A stretch of 64,000 nt of DNA. It comes from Novibacillus thermophilus. GTDB taxonomy: Bacteria; Bacillota; Bacilli; Thermoactinomycetales; Novibacillaceae. Below are positions 26,886 to 35,868 of the stretch, piece by piece. The stretch spans positions 1,922,001 through 1,986,000 of the forward strand of contig NZ_CP019699.1 of the NCBI RefSeq assembly GCF_002005165.1. The letters are read 5' to 3'. Both the position numbers and the translations under genes were made by a program. Position 1 is the first letter of the stretch. Each line of letters opens with the position of its first letter. The notes under the pieces are model-generated. The model made no database searches, was not told where the DNA came from, and saw only the letters and a list, made by a program, of their open reading frames with translations.

Positions 26886-28037
26886 ATGGATACGACCGTT
26901 GATCGCCTCCGCCCAGAATTAATGCAGATTTTTGAACACCTTCACCGCCATCCGGAAACGAGTTGGAAAGAGTTTGAGACGACAGCTTACATCAAACAGC
27001 ACCTTGAAGCGCATGGCTGCCGCACCCGAACGTTTTGCGGGATACCGGGTGTCGTCGGCGAAATAGGGGCGGGCCACCCGAAGGTGGGCATTCGGGCCGA
27101 CATGGACGCCTTGTGGCAGGAAGTGGACGGGGAATTTCGCGCCAACCACTCCTGCGGGCACGATGCCCACATGACCATGGTGCTGGGGACGCTTATGGCT
27201 CTTTCGCGAAGGGACGCCTTACCTCAAGGGACGATCCGCTTTATTTTTCAGCCCGCTGAGGAGAAAGGAAACGGCGCTTTAAAAATGTTGGACTTCGGGG
27301 TCGTCGACGACCTCGATTACCTTTACGGCGTGCACGTCCGGCCCGTCCAGGAAGTTGAAGACGGGAAAGCGGCTCCCGCCATCCTGCACGGAGCCGGATA
27401 CTTTGTCGAAGGGAACATCACTGGGGAGGACGCGCACGGCGCCAGGCCGCATTTAGGGATCAACGCCATCGAAGTCGGAGCGTCCCTCGTGCACAAACTG
27501 GCCCATATTCACGTGGACCCGGCAGTGCCCCATTCCGTTAAAGTGACGAAGTTTATAGCAGGGGGTGAAAGCGGGAACGTTATTCCGGGAAATGCTTCTT
27601 TCAGTATAGACGCCCGCGCTCAAAAAAATGATACCATGCGGGAAATCAAGGCAAAAGTGGAAAAGGCGGTTCAAGCGACGGCACAGTTTTACGGAGCGGA
27701 CATCCGGCTGACTCGTGCGGCGGAGTTGCCGGCAGCCGAACCGCATCCGCAAGCGATCGCGTATATGGCTGAGGCGATCAAAGAAGTCCTCGGCCCAGAA
27801 CATTGTGTCCGTCCCCTGGAGACGACGGGCGGAGAAGATTTTCATTACTATGGGGTAAAGCGGCCTCAACTCAAAACGACGATGTTGGGTCTCGGTTGCG
27901 ACCTTCAGCCGGGCTTGCATCATCCCCGGATGACGTTTAACCGCGAAGCTGTTCTCACAGGCGTTAAAATATTAACCTGTGCCGTTTTGAAAACGATGGG
28001 AAAGAACCGTGATGAAAGGAGAAACGCGTATGCGTAA
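26886..28037 (+). CDS. M20 family amidohydrolase, predicted N-succinyl-L-amino acid desuccinylase
   Basis: A 383-residue IAA-amino acid hydrolase-type M20 protein. Zinc-site motifs are [20 protein letters not shown] and QPAEEKGNG, with the lid motif [14 protein letters not shown]. The expected catalytic cysteine-plus-histidine set of this subgroup is present. As the middle gene between a GNAT succinyltransferase-like gene and an NSAR, it should hydrolyse N-succinyl-L-amino acid to L-amino acid and succinate. Its last 8 bases overlap the next gene, so the pair is coupled. Weak ribosome binding site (GGAGCTGAG 14 bases upstream). Confidence 0.85.
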   Translation: MDTTVDRLRPELMQIFEHLHRHPETSWKEFETTAYIKQHLEAHGCRTRTFCGIPGVVGEIGAGHPKVGIRADMDALWQEVDGEFRANHSCGHDAHMTMVLGTLMALSRRDALPQGTIRFIFQPAEEKGNGALKMLDFGVVDDLDYLYGVHVRPVQEVEDGKAAPAILHGAGYFVEGNITGEDAHGARPHLGINAIEVGASLVHKLAHIHVDPAVPHSVKVTKFIAGGESGNVIPGNASFSIDARAQKNDTMREIKAKVEKAVQATAQFYGADIRLTRAAELPAAEPHPQAIAYMAEAIKEVLGPEHCVRPLETTGGEDFHYYGVKRPQLKTTMLGLGCDLQPGLHHPRMTFNREAVLTGVKILTCAVLKTMGKNRDERRNAYA

Positions 28038-29151
28038 CATTCCGGTCAAGCCTGCCAAAATCGTACTGAGAAAGGTGAGCATGAGATTAAAAGCTCCCTT
28101 TACTACGAGTTTCGGAACGATGCAGGACAAAATGTTTTGCCTCGTTGAAGTCGTGGACGAAAACGGCCATGTGGGATGGGGGGAATCGGTGGCAGATGAC
28201 ACCCCTGCTTACAGTGAAGAGACGACTGAGACCAACTGGCACATGCTGGAAGACTTTCTCATTCCCCGCCTTCTAGGAAAGGAGATCGATCACCCCGACC
28301 GGGTTTCAGAGTGGTTTCAAGACATCCGGAAAAATAACATGGCTAAAGCCACGCTGGAGACTGCCGTGTGGGACCTCTATGCGAAGAACAACGAGATGAC
28401 GCTGCGGGAGGCGTTAGGCGGGCAAAAGTCTGAAATCGAAGTGGGGGTCAGCATTGGAATTCAGCCTGACGTGGGGACCTTACTGAACATCATCGAAGAA
28501 AAACTGGAGATGGGCTACAAAAAAATTAAAGTAAAAATAAAGCCCGGGAAAGATGTTCACGTCTTGCGCGAGATACGCAAAGCGTTTCCCGACATTCCCT
28601 TAATGGCCGACGCGAACTCGGCGTACACGCTTGAGGACGTCGAACACTTACAAAAGCTGGACGAATTTAACTTGATGATGATTGAACAGCCCCTCAACCA
28701 CGACGACATTGTAGACCATGCCGTGCTGCAAAAAAGGGTGGAGACGCCCATTTGCCTCGATGAGAGTATCGTGTCTGCAGATGCCGCCAGAAAAGCGATT
28801 GAACTGGGAAGCTGCCGGATTATCAACATCAAGCTGGGCCGTGTGGGCGGATTGACGGAGTCGAAAAAAATACACGACCTCTGTGAAAAGCACGACATTC
28901 CCGTCTGGTGCGGCGGCATGTTAGAAGCCGGAGTCGGCCGGGCGCACAACATCGCGCTGACGACTCTGCCCAATTTCACGTTGCCTGGCGATACGGCGCC
29001 ATCCAGTCACTACTGGGTGGAAGACATCATTTCACCTGAAGTGACGATGGACCACGGGGTCGTCAAGGTGCCGGATGGACCGGGCATCGGCTTTGACGTC
29101 AACCGGGAGACACTGGAACGATACACGACGCGTATAAAAGTGTTTGACTAG
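28030..29151 (+). CDS. N-succinylamino acid racemase / o-succinylbenzoate synthase family, enolase superfamily
   Basis: About 373 residues, a muconate-lactonising subgroup enolase. The catalytic lysines are in [11 protein letters not shown] (KxK), metal ligands in MADANSAYT (Asp), IEQP (Glu) and LDESIV (Asp), and the second-half lysine in [19 protein letters not shown] proteins racemise N-succinyl amino acids and also can make the menaquinone intermediate o-succinylbenzoate. Context with GNAT and M20 favours the racemase job, converting D- to L-amino acids. ATG 28030 overlaps the preceding stop and has AAAGGAG 8 bases upstream; ATG 28012 lacks that spacing. No other men genes are visible. Confidence 0.88.
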   Translation: MRNIPVKPAKIVLRKVSMRLKAPFTTSFGTMQDKMFCLVEVVDENGHVGWGESVADDTPAYSEETTETNWHMLEDFLIPRLLGKEIDHPDRVSEWFQDIRKNNMAKATLETAVWDLYAKNNEMTLREALGGQKSEIEVGVSIGIQPDVGTLLNIIEEKLEMGYKKIKVKIKPGKDVHVLREIRKAFPDIPLMADANSAYTLEDVEHLQKLDEFNLMMIEQPLNHDDIVDHAVLQKRVETPICLDESIVSADAARKAIELGSCRIINIKLGRVGGLTESKKIHDLCEKHDIPVWCGGMLEAGVGRAHNIALTTLPNFTLPGDTAPSSHYWVEDIISPEVTMDHGVVKVPDGPGIGFDVNRETLERYTTRIKVFD

Positions 29152-29213
29152 ATTCGGTTAGGCATATCCCTCCGCCCTGTCCATATATATGTAGCACAGG
29201 TGTACAGGCGGGG

Positions 29214-29690
29214 GTGGGTCGACAATTGAAAGGCAAACTGAAGCGATGGTCGAAAATCGGATGTATTTACGCAGTCGTCATCGTCCTGACGGTCGTCGCC
29301 ACGCATTTTTACCATGAGCGGGAAACGATGCGCTATATCCAGGCGTACAAAGACGCCGGAGGAGATGAAGTACTCAGTGACATTTCGGATACGTACAAAC
29401 TGATTGTGGAAAACTATTCCAACTACAAACTGGGAACGGACACGAAGCGAAAGATTGTGCGAACACTAGATCAACTGCAAGACCAGCTAGAGGAAGTAGA
29501 CAGGCAAATCAATCAAAACAAGTCCATCCAGCACAAAATCGACTTTTCCTTCATTTACCACGACATGAAATTAGTGCGGCTCTCGCTGTCCGACACGACG
29601 AAAGATGACATCGTCCCTGTCATCGTGTTGCATGCCAATGAGGGACTGAAAGAGCTGGAGAAAGAGATTACGTACATCGAATACCGGTAG
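29214..29690 (+). CDS. Hypothetical protein with one N-terminal membrane span
   Basis: 158 residues, not recognised. Residues 14-33 form a hydrophobic segment (IGCIYAVVIVLTVVATHFY) behind a basic N-terminus, so the protein is probably anchored with its soluble part outside. Residues 85-105 (LDQLQDQLEEVDRQINQNK) look coiled-coil. The end is acidic and helical (ANEGLKELEKEITYI). The GTG start is close to a GGGGG stretch; a TTG at 29226 is a possible alternative. It stands between the NSAR gene and a minus-strand pair. Function unknown. Confidence 0.6.
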   Translation: MGRQLKGKLKRWSKIGCIYAVVIVLTVVATHFYHERETMRYIQAYKDAGGDEVLSDISDTYKLIVENYSNYKLGTDTKRKIVRTLDQLQDQLEEVDRQINQNKSIQHKIDFSFIYHDMKLVRLSLSDTTKDDIVPVIVLHANEGLKELEKEITYIEYR

Positions 29691-29694
29691 TCCG

Positions 29695-30081
29695 TTAAAC
29701 GGGCAAGACGGTCAAGCCGCTGTGTTCGGCCATCTTGTCCATAAACCGCCGGTTGAACGGAACGATCAAGTGGGCGTCGTTTCGTTGAAGTATCCCGTTC
29801 CGTTTGATGACATAGAGCTCGCGGACGGCTACTTTATAGTACTGTCTGGGAAAACGGGTGACGATCTCGGTTTCGCCGACGATGCCGATGGGTCGGGACG
29901 TGTTTTCTAACTGGAACGGGATGATCCCGATAATGTCGTCTAACAGCATGTGGTAAGTCGTATGCGGCTGTTGGATAATCAACTCTTTAGTCGTAAGCGT
30001 ACAGCCCAGTCGTTTTCGTTTCTGTGTGTACAAGAGTTCTCCTTCCAGCGATTTGACTTGAATAAACTGCGAATCATCCAA
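29695..30081 (-). CDS. Hypothetical protein, possible PH-like fold
   Basis: 128 residues, not recognised. The predicted pattern is mostly beta (LLYTQKRKRLGCTLTTKELIIQ, then YHMLLDDIIGIIPFQL), with an amphipathic C-terminus, which recalls bacterial PH-like domains; this is a visual impression, not a match. It starts with TTG; GAGGAGG lies 7 bases upstream inside the end of the preceding gene, 2 bases away. It forms a two-gene minus-strand unit with 30084-30335. Confidence 0.65.
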   Translation of the reverse strand: MDDSQFIQVKSLEGELLYTQKRKRLGCTLTTKELIIQQPHTTYHMLLDDIIGIIPFQLENTSRPIGIVGETEIVTRFPRQYYKVAVRELYVIKRNGILQRNDAHLIVPFNRRFMDKMAEHSGLTVLPV

Positions 30082-30083
30082 AG

Positions 30084-30335
30084 TTATGCCTCCTCGTCGG
30101 TAAAATAGGCCTTCAGCGGTTTTTCCTCAAGTTCCCGCTTGCTTTCAATGAGGACGGCGTACGGTATATCCTTCATCACGAGCAAATACTGGTCATCGTT
30201 CAAGTGGAGCAGCGAAAGGGCGCCTTCGATGCTTTGTACTTTATGGATCGGGGAACGGACGTCACGCCCGTTGACGATCATCTGTTTCTCGGCAGTCAGT
30301 TGTACGGGGTTATCTTTTAACATTACGCGTTTCAT
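30084..30335 (-). CDS. Hypothetical 83-residue protein
   Basis: Short protein starting MKRVMLKDN, not recognised. It contains KVQSIEGALSLLHLNDDQYLLVMKDIPYAVLIES, an alternating pattern suggesting beta strands. The long ORF could begin at 30467, but GGGGGGAGG sits directly before ATG 30344 and 9 bases before ATG 30335, so 30335 is the likely start. It is followed two bases later by the 128-residue gene. Both may act together; no function can be proposed. Confidence 0.62.
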   Translation of the reverse strand: MKRVMLKDNPVQLTAEKQMIVNGRDVRSPIHKVQSIEGALSLLHLNDDQYLLVMKDIPYAVLIESKRELEEKPLKAYFTDEEA

Positions 30336-30431
30336 CAGCGCCATCCTCCCCCCTTGATTCTTATCCGTCCTTTTATTATAACGTAGAAAAAGAAAAGTGA
30401 AATAACGGGATGCGATCGCATGGAGAATAAA

Positions 30432-30623
30432 ATGCAGACTGTACACGACGTGCGGAAATTTCTGCAACGATACGGCACGTTGATATATACCGGCGACCGA
30501 CAGGGTGACCTGGATCTGATGGAAGATGAACTGCGGGAACTGTACAGTGAGTGGGGCTTGATTTCCGCAGAAGAGTTCCGTTCCGCCCTCACCGTGCTGC
30601 GCCGGGAGCGGGAAAAAGGGTGA
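30432..30623 (+). CDS. yqgQ: YqgQ family protein (DUF910)
   Basis: 63 residues from ATG 30432. The family signature is clear: a start VHDVRKFLQRYGTLIYTGDRQGD, then LMEDELRELYSEWGLIS and EFRSALTVLRREREK. The protein is a small helical bundle of unknown function found in Bacillales, commonly next to glucokinase; no glucokinase is visible here. GGAG 6 bases before ATG 30432 decides this start over ATG 30420. It is divergent from the minus-strand pair. Confidence 0.88.
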   Translation: MQTVHDVRKFLQRYGTLIYTGDRQGDLDLMEDELRELYSEWGLISAEEFRSALTVLRREREKG

Positions 30624-31196
30624 TCGCTGGTATTGCGGAACGTGGTCATGACACCGTTCGACAGTTCAGATAAGGCTGCTGAACAATCTAGTAAAATATT
30701 TTTTAATAGAAATATAATTTTATGAAATTCACCCTTTTGTTCCACGAGAAACAGCTGTTTGTATTTTTCTTACAAATATATTTTTATATTTTAATATAAA
30801 GCCACCGAGTTACGGTGCCGGGGCCTGTATCGCGCTGTCATCGGGCAAGGAGGGAAGTTTTTCAGTTTTTATTCTGCTGTTTACTTTTTGAATATTCTAA
30901 TGTTCTGCGTGGAGTCTTTGTCTTTCTTTTAAATTTTATACTCTGTCTGGTAACCGTAAAGTGAAACATGTCGAATCCGCTGTATTGTCCTTCCATGAAC
31001 CGTTCATCTCCTGTCCTCGACAGGATTGAATTCCGAACCGCGTCCACTTCTTGCTCGGACTTCCATGGACACCCCCCTTTGTTTAGATATTGGATAAATT
31101 TCATTTCCAATTTATGTTAGTTACGTTCGTTGTACGCGCTGGGAGAACGGCGAGAGATGCATCGCGAACCTTCGGAAACAAACATTAAAAAAAGTG
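30624..31196. other. AT-rich non-coding stretch
   Basis: About 570 bases clearly richer in A and T than the flanking operons, especially 30690-30800. I see no RNA gene. A minus-strand ORF (30862-31104, 81 residues from its ATG, not recognised) has only a weak ribosome binding site. A small hairpin CACCG-AGTTA-CGGTG at about 30803-30817 precedes a T-rich stretch on the minus strand and could end that transcript. It may be an old insertion scar. Confidence 0.4.
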
Positions 31197-31225
31197 TTGA
31201 TTATACACAAAATGGCAGCTATAAT
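31197..31225 (+). promoter_or_regulatory. Sigma-A promoter of the aldouronate operon
   Basis: TTGATT, 17 bases, TATAAT. A transcript would start near 31232, giving a leader of about 170 bases that holds three further sites. No other good promoter lies between here and the permease gene. Confidence 0.78.
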
Positions 31226-31243
31226 AAAACTAGATTAACTAAT

Positions 31244-31253
31244 ATACTAGTAT
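31244..31253. promoter_or_regulatory. Perfect 10-bp palindrome, candidate GntR operator
   Basis: ATACTAGTAT, 12-22 bases after the predicted transcription start. GntR-type FCD repressors bind such short dyads. The gene product at 35869 is the obvious candidate, but no sequence proof exists. Confidence 0.4.
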
Positions 31254-31277
31254 GTCATGCAGGGAGAAGGCTCGCAT

Positions 31278-31291
31278 TGTAAGCGCTCATT
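31278..31291. promoter_or_regulatory. Catabolite responsive element (cre)
   Basis: TGTAAGCGCTCATT matches the CcpA consensus TGWAANCGNTNWCA at 12 of 14 positions. It sits in the leader, where CcpA acts as a block to elongation. Confidence 0.6.
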
Positions 31292-31300
31292 TTTTCACAC

Positions 31301-31321
31301 TATGTTTGTTTAATAAACATA
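31301..31321. promoter_or_regulatory. XylR-like operator (inverted repeat)
   Basis: TATGTTT, 7 bases, AAACATA, perfect 7-bp arms. It contains GTTTGTTTAATAAAC, close to the known Bacillales XylR box (GTTTGTT...AACAAAC) and to the sites before xylR, xylF and the GH43 gene in this window. Confidence 0.5.
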
Positions 31322-31404
31322 TGATTATGATCTGCTACGCTGCGTGACGTCAAAATGGCTGCTGCCCGGGGTGAGGGTATATGAGACAAAAGGAGTGACA
31401 ATAT

Positions 31405-32367
31405 GTGGATCAGCACGTTGCGACGCACACCGCTGATGCTAGGTGGCAACCAGAGCCAGGTTGGAAAAGGGTTTTAAAGACTGTCAGGAAAGACTGGCAG
31501 CTCTACTCTTTGCTCGTCCTGCCGATCGTTTACTTGCTTGTTTTTAAGTACGGCCCCATGATCGGGAACGTTATCGCTTTCAGACGATTTGTCCCTGGTG
31601 GAAGTCTGTACGGGGAAGAATGGGTCGGCTTGCACTACTTCAAAATGTTTTTGGAAGACCCCACGTTTTGGCACGTGTTCAAAAACACGTTGATCTTAAG
31701 CGGTCTGACTCTCATTATCACGTTTCCGGCTCCGATTGTTTTTGCCCTTCTGCTGAACGAATTAAAACCGATGGGAAAATTCAAGCGCTTTGTCCAGACG
31801 GCGTCTTATTTGCCGCACTTTTTCTCCATCGTCATCGTAGCCGGCATGATTTTAGAAATTACGGCGATCAACGGGTCCCTCAACAATCTCGTGGAGTTTT
31901 TGACAGGCGAACGGATCAGCTTTATTCAAAAGCCAGAGTGGTTCCGGACGATTTACATTACGTCTGAAATCTGGCAAGGCCTTGGGTGGGGCGCCATTTT
32001 ATATTTGGCGGCACTAACGGGCATTAACGATGAACTGTACGAAGCCGCCAAGGTGGACGGGGCGAACCGGTGGAAACAGACGATTCACATCACCATTCCG
32101 GGGATCACCCCCACGATTATGACGCTCTTGATCTTAAACATTGGCAACATCATGGTGGTCGGATTTGAGAAAATACTGCTGATTTACAACCCGCTCAACT
32201 ACGAAACGTCGGACGTCATTGCAACTTACGTTTACAGGGTAGGCCTTGAGTCCGGAAACTACAGCTACGCGACAGCGATTGGCCTGTTCGAAGGCGTCGT
32301 CGGTTTGATCTTAGTCTTTTCTGCTAACTACCTGTCCAGAAAACTGACCGACAACAGTTTGTGGTAG
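31405..32367 (+). CDS. ABC transporter permease (LplB/AguF type), aldouronate uptake
   Basis: 320-residue inner-membrane permease with six spans and the EAA loop EAAKVDGANRWKQTIHITIPG, the contact for the ATPase. The N-terminus RKDWQLYSLLVLPIVYLLVFKYGPM is typical of the LplB type. It starts GTG 31405 with AAAGGAG about 8 bases before. It is the first gene of a binding-protein-dependent importer whose later genes are the second permease, binding protein and glucuronoxylan enzymes, so aldouronate (xylo-oligosaccharides carrying methylglucuronate) is the likely substrate. No ATPase gene is nearby. Confidence 0.88.
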   Translation: MDQHVATHTADARWQPEPGWKRVLKTVRKDWQLYSLLVLPIVYLLVFKYGPMIGNVIAFRRFVPGGSLYGEEWVGLHYFKMFLEDPTFWHVFKNTLILSGLTLIITFPAPIVFALLLNELKPMGKFKRFVQTASYLPHFFSIVIVAGMILEITAINGSLNNLVEFLTGERISFIQKPEWFRTIYITSEIWQGLGWGAILYLAALTGINDELYEAAKVDGANRWKQTIHITIPGITPTIMTLLILNIGNIMVVGFEKILLIYNPLNYETSDVIATYVYRVGLESGNYSYATAIGLFEGVVGLILVFSANYLSRKLTDNSLW

Positions 32368-32378
32368 GGGGGGTCCAG

Positions 32379-33251
32379 TTGAAGGAATCGCTAAGTTACA
32401 AAATGTTTAAAGTGTTGAACGTGATCGTTTTGTTGGTCATCGTCTACCTCACTTTCTACCCTTTTTTGAATATCGTCGCCCAGTCTTTCAGTTCACAAGC
32501 GGAAATAAACGCCGGAAACGTCAACTTGATCCCAAAGGGGTTCAATGTCGAAACGTATAAAGTCATCGTTCGCGATAAAATGTTCTGGATCAATTACAAA
32601 AACACGGTCGTCTACACGGTGACAGCGACCGCAATCTCCATCGTGATGACGTCCATGTTTGCGTACGCGCTGTCCCGAAAGCGGTTGTTAGGCAGAAAGT
32701 TTTTTACGATGTTTGCAGTGTTTACGATGTTTTTCAACGGGGGGTTAATTCCAAACTACGTCCTGATACAGTCCCTCGGGTTTGGAAACACGATGTGGGC
32801 GATCGTCGTTCCGGGAGCGATTAACGTTTTCAATATGCTCATCATGCGAACGTTTTTCCAAAACATACCTGAAGAGCTTGAAGACGCTGCCATTATCGAC
32901 GGCTCAAGCACTTACAACACGATCGTTCGAATCATTCTGCCCCTGTCGAAGCCGATTATGGCGACGATGATCCTGTTCTATGCCGTCGCACACTGGAACT
33001 CGTGGTTTCCGGCGTTTATCTATCTGGATAAAAAGGAATTGTTTCCCGTCACCATCTACTTGAGAAATTTGATCGCCGGAACTGAAAACAGCTTGACGAC
33101 AGGAGCTACCAGTGCCGACGACCTGGTCCAAATTGCTTCCAACGTCAAATCCGTGACGATGGTGCTCACGGTGCTGCCGATACTCAGTGTGTATCCCTTT
33201 ATTCAAAAGTACTTTGTATCCGGTGTCATGCTCGGATCTGTGAAAGGTTAA
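32379..33251 (+). CDS. ABC transporter permease (YtcP/AguG type)
   Basis: About 290 residues with six spans and the EAA-type loop EELEDAAIIDGSSTYNTIVRIILPLSKP. The N-terminal FYPFLNIVAQSFSSQAEIN is typical of YtcP-like partners of LplB. The TTG at 32379 is the best start, 6 bases after AGGGGGGG, which overlaps the end of the first permease; a GTG at 32361 overlaps that gene's stop. It completes the membrane pore of the importer. Confidence 0.88.
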   Translation: MKESLSYKMFKVLNVIVLLVIVYLTFYPFLNIVAQSFSSQAEINAGNVNLIPKGFNVETYKVIVRDKMFWINYKNTVVYTVTATAISIVMTSMFAYALSRKRLLGRKFFTMFAVFTMFFNGGLIPNYVLIQSLGFGNTMWAIVVPGAINVFNMLIMRTFFQNIPEELEDAAIIDGSSTYNTIVRIILPLSKPIMATMILFYAVAHWNSWFPAFIYLDKKELFPVTIYLRNLIAGTENSLTTGATSADDLVQIASNVKSVTMVLTVLPILSVYPFIQKYFVSGVMLGSVKG

Positions 33252-33338
33252 GGGGGTGATGCGATCATCTTTAGCATGGCGTGGAGTTAAGAGCTTTGGC
33301 AGCAGATTTTAGAAAAATTACAATGAGGGGGAAGATGT

Positions 33339-34985
33339 ATGCAAAAGCAGTCCACCAGTCGGCTGAACATGTTGATGTTTGTGCTGGCCATAGTCTTGCT
33401 CGTAGCCTCTGCATCTGCCTGCAGCAGTGGGGAAGCAGATGACGCAGACACTGAAGAAGATGCAGCTGAAGCGGACAGTTTGGCGATGGAGGACTACGGG
33501 GTGGGGGATACGTTTAAAGCGAAGGACAAAGTGACCTTTAGCATGATGTACCTTGACAACCCAATCTATCCCGTGGACGAGAACTGGATGTTATTTGAGG
33601 AGATTGAAAAGCGGACCAACGTCTCCCTTGATCTGACCGTCGTGCCGCAGAGTGACTACTCTGAAAAGCGGAGTCTGTTGATCAGCAGCGGGGATGCGCC
33701 CTATATCATCCCCAAGACGTACCCTGGAGAGGAAACGCCGTTTGCAGCATCGGGGGCCATCCTTCCTGTCAGTGACTACATCGATTACATGCCGCATTTC
33801 AAAGACAAAGCTGAGAAGTGGGATATGGGGCCGTTTCTGGAAACATTGGAACAGGAAGACGGAAAGTTTTACGTGTTGCCTGGAATGCACGAAAATGTGT
33901 GGCCCGACTACACGCTGGCGATGCGGATAGACATTCTGGAAGAGCTCGGACTGGAAGAGCCTGAGACGTGGGATGAACTGGAAGTCGTCTTGGAAGAAAT
34001 GAAGAAAGCGTACCCCGATGTGATTCCTTTCTCTGACCGATGGGAGATGAAGAGCACGCTAAACATCGCAGCGCCTACCTTCGGAACGGTCGCAGGATGG
34101 GGACTCGGATCGGGACTGAAATACGACGAAGCGAGCGACGCGTTTGTCTTTGCGCCTGCCACTGAAGAGTACAAAAGCATGGTCGAGTATTTTAGACGCC
34201 TCGTCGACAAAGGATTACTCGATCCAGAAAGTGTGACCCAGGACGACGACCAGGCGATCCAAAAATTCGTGAACGGAAAATCGTTCGTCATCAACACGAA
34301 TTCCCAGACGATTAACTTATACCGCGACGACATGGATCAGATTCTCGGTGAAGATAACTACGAGATAAGGAAAATTACGGTTCCAGGTGGCCCGAAAGGA
34401 CATCTGATCGGCGGTTCCAAGTTGGAAAACGGCATTGCCATATCAGCGAAAGCAAAAGACGACCCGCACTTCATCACGATGCTTCAGTTTATCGACTGGC
34501 TGTGGTACAGCGATGAAGGCCAAGAGTTTACTAAATGGGGAGTGGAAGGAGTGACGTACACGAAAGAGAGTGACGGCACGAGGGTTTTAATGGACGACAT
34601 TGATTACAACGGGTTGAATCCCTCGGGGTCGAAAGATTTGCGCCTAGATTACGGATTCTCCAATGGCGTGTTTTCATACGGGGGAACGACAGAGTTGCTC
34701 CATTCCATGATGCTGGAAGAAGAACTCCAGTTTCAGGAAGACATGTTGACGACGAAAGAGTTGGTTATGCCCAATCCCCCCATTAAATACAGTCAAACTG
34801 AGCTGGAGAGAGCCAACTTGCTGAGTACGCCCTTGATCGACACAGCAGAGACGGCAACTTTTGAGTTCATTATTGGAGCACGGGATATGTCTGATTGGGA
34901 TGCGTACGTCGAGGAGCTTAAGAGCAAAGGAATGGACGAGTACGTTGAACTGGCGAACGAGGTGTACCAAAAAAATAAAGATTGA
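33339..34985 (+). CDS. Extracellular solute-binding lipoprotein of the aldouronate importer (LipO/AguE type)
   Basis: 548-residue binding protein with a lipoprotein signal: hydrophobic stretch then ASAC at about residue 28, so it is anchored by diacylglycerol outside the membrane. The large size and the LipO-type sequence in the middle (GMHENVWPDYTLAMRIDILEELG) match oligosaccharide-binding partners of LplB/YtcP. It follows the permeases with an 87-base gap that includes AGGGGG before ATG. Substrate is inferred from the GH67 gene downstream. Confidence 0.87.
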   Translation: MQKQSTSRLNMLMFVLAIVLLVASASACSSGEADDADTEEDAAEADSLAMEDYGVGDTFKAKDKVTFSMMYLDNPIYPVDENWMLFEEIEKRTNVSLDLTVVPQSDYSEKRSLLISSGDAPYIIPKTYPGEETPFAASGAILPVSDYIDYMPHFKDKAEKWDMGPFLETLEQEDGKFYVLPGMHENVWPDYTLAMRIDILEELGLEEPETWDELEVVLEEMKKAYPDVIPFSDRWEMKSTLNIAAPTFGTVAGWGLGSGLKYDEASDAFVFAPATEEYKSMVEYFRRLVDKGLLDPESVTQDDDQAIQKFVNGKSFVINTNSQTINLYRDDMDQILGEDNYEIRKITVPGGPKGHLIGGSKLENGIAISAKAKDDPHFITMLQFIDWLWYSDEGQEFTKWGVEGVTYTKESDGTRVLMDDIDYNGLNPSGSKDLRLDYGFSNGVFSYGGTTELLHSMMLEEELQFQEDMLTTKELVMPNPPIKYSQTELERANLLSTPLIDTAETATFEFIIGARDMSDWDAYVEELKSKGMDEYVELANEVYQKNKD

Positions 34986-35057
34986 TGGAATCGGTAAGGG
35001 AGGGGAATTGGCAAACGCCAATTTCCCCGTTCAATCTTAATGAGAAAGGCTGGGGTC

Positions 35058-35765
35058 ATGGGAAAGAAAAAGGAGTTTGGAGAAGGGATTCTGTACACGG
35101 TCACGAATTACATTTACTGGCTGCTGCTCACCAACTGCTACTTTTGGATGGCGAACATCTTATTGTTGCTTGCTGTTTTGACGCTGAAGCCGACAGTATC
35201 CAATCTCGCCCTTTACTTTCTGGCACTGATCCCGACGGGTCCTGCCTTCTCTGCGCTGTGCTACGCCATGGAAAAGTTGGTGCGTGAAAAAAGTCTTTCT
35301 CCGACAGCAGACTTTTTCCGAGGCTACAGGGTAAATCTGAAAGACACGATGAGAATGTGGTTGCCGATGCTCGCGATTTTGTTCATCCTCGTTGTGGACA
35401 TTCACTACTACAATTCCGAACCGTCGACTGCCAATCAAATGTTAGGGGCGGTGTTGTCGGTTATTTTGCTCTTGTTTGTAGTCGGGTCCCTTTACGCGTT
35501 TCCGATCAATGCAAAATTTAAATTCAGAGTCCGGGATGTTTACCGGCTTTCCGTTTACTACAGCTTTAAGAAACGGCGGGCGACGATTGGAAACGCGGCG
35601 ATCATCTTCATCACGCTGTTCGTCATGAGTGTGACAGTGGATTTGATCATTTTGTTCCTGGCGAGTCCCGTCGGTTTTCTGTTGATGTGGAACAGTCAAG
35701 AGGTGATGCATGATGTCAAACTGAATTTTATTAAAAGACACGAAATGGAGGGCCACACGACTTGA
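35058..35765 (+). CDS. YesL family membrane protein (DUF624)
   Basis: About 235 residues with five or six spans. The start GILYTVTNYIYWLLLTNCYFW and the motif PTGPAFSALCYAMEKL are the DUF624 pattern. YesL-like proteins regularly sit with LplB/YtcP importers in polysaccharide-use clusters, but their role is unknown. ATG 35058 has AAAGG 9 bases upstream; ATG 35040 does not. Confidence 0.85.
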   Translation: MGKKKEFGEGILYTVTNYIYWLLLTNCYFWMANILLLLAVLTLKPTVSNLALYFLALIPTGPAFSALCYAMEKLVREKSLSPTADFFRGYRVNLKDTMRMWLPMLAILFILVVDIHYYNSEPSTANQMLGAVLSVILLLFVVGSLYAFPINAKFKFRVRDVYRLSVYYSFKKRRATIGNAAIIFITLFVMSVTVDLIILFLASPVGFLLMWNSQEVMHDVKLNFIKRHEMEGHTT

Positions 35766-35868
35766 GAGGCATGACGAAAGACATTCACTGATGGGTGTTG
35801 TGCGACACAAGCCCCATCCAGGATGTTGTTCTGTACATTGTCTAGCACGATGACGAAGGGGTGAACGT

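Noticed and set aside
29160-29213. Inverted repeat CCTGT/ACAGG as a terminator after the NSAR gene
   Set aside because: Only 5-bp arms and no T-run.
30803-30860. Hairpin and GC-rich segment resembling a riboswitch
   Set aside because: No known aptamer core can be matched, and no gene on the plus strand follows closely. It is better explained as a weak minus-strand transcript end.
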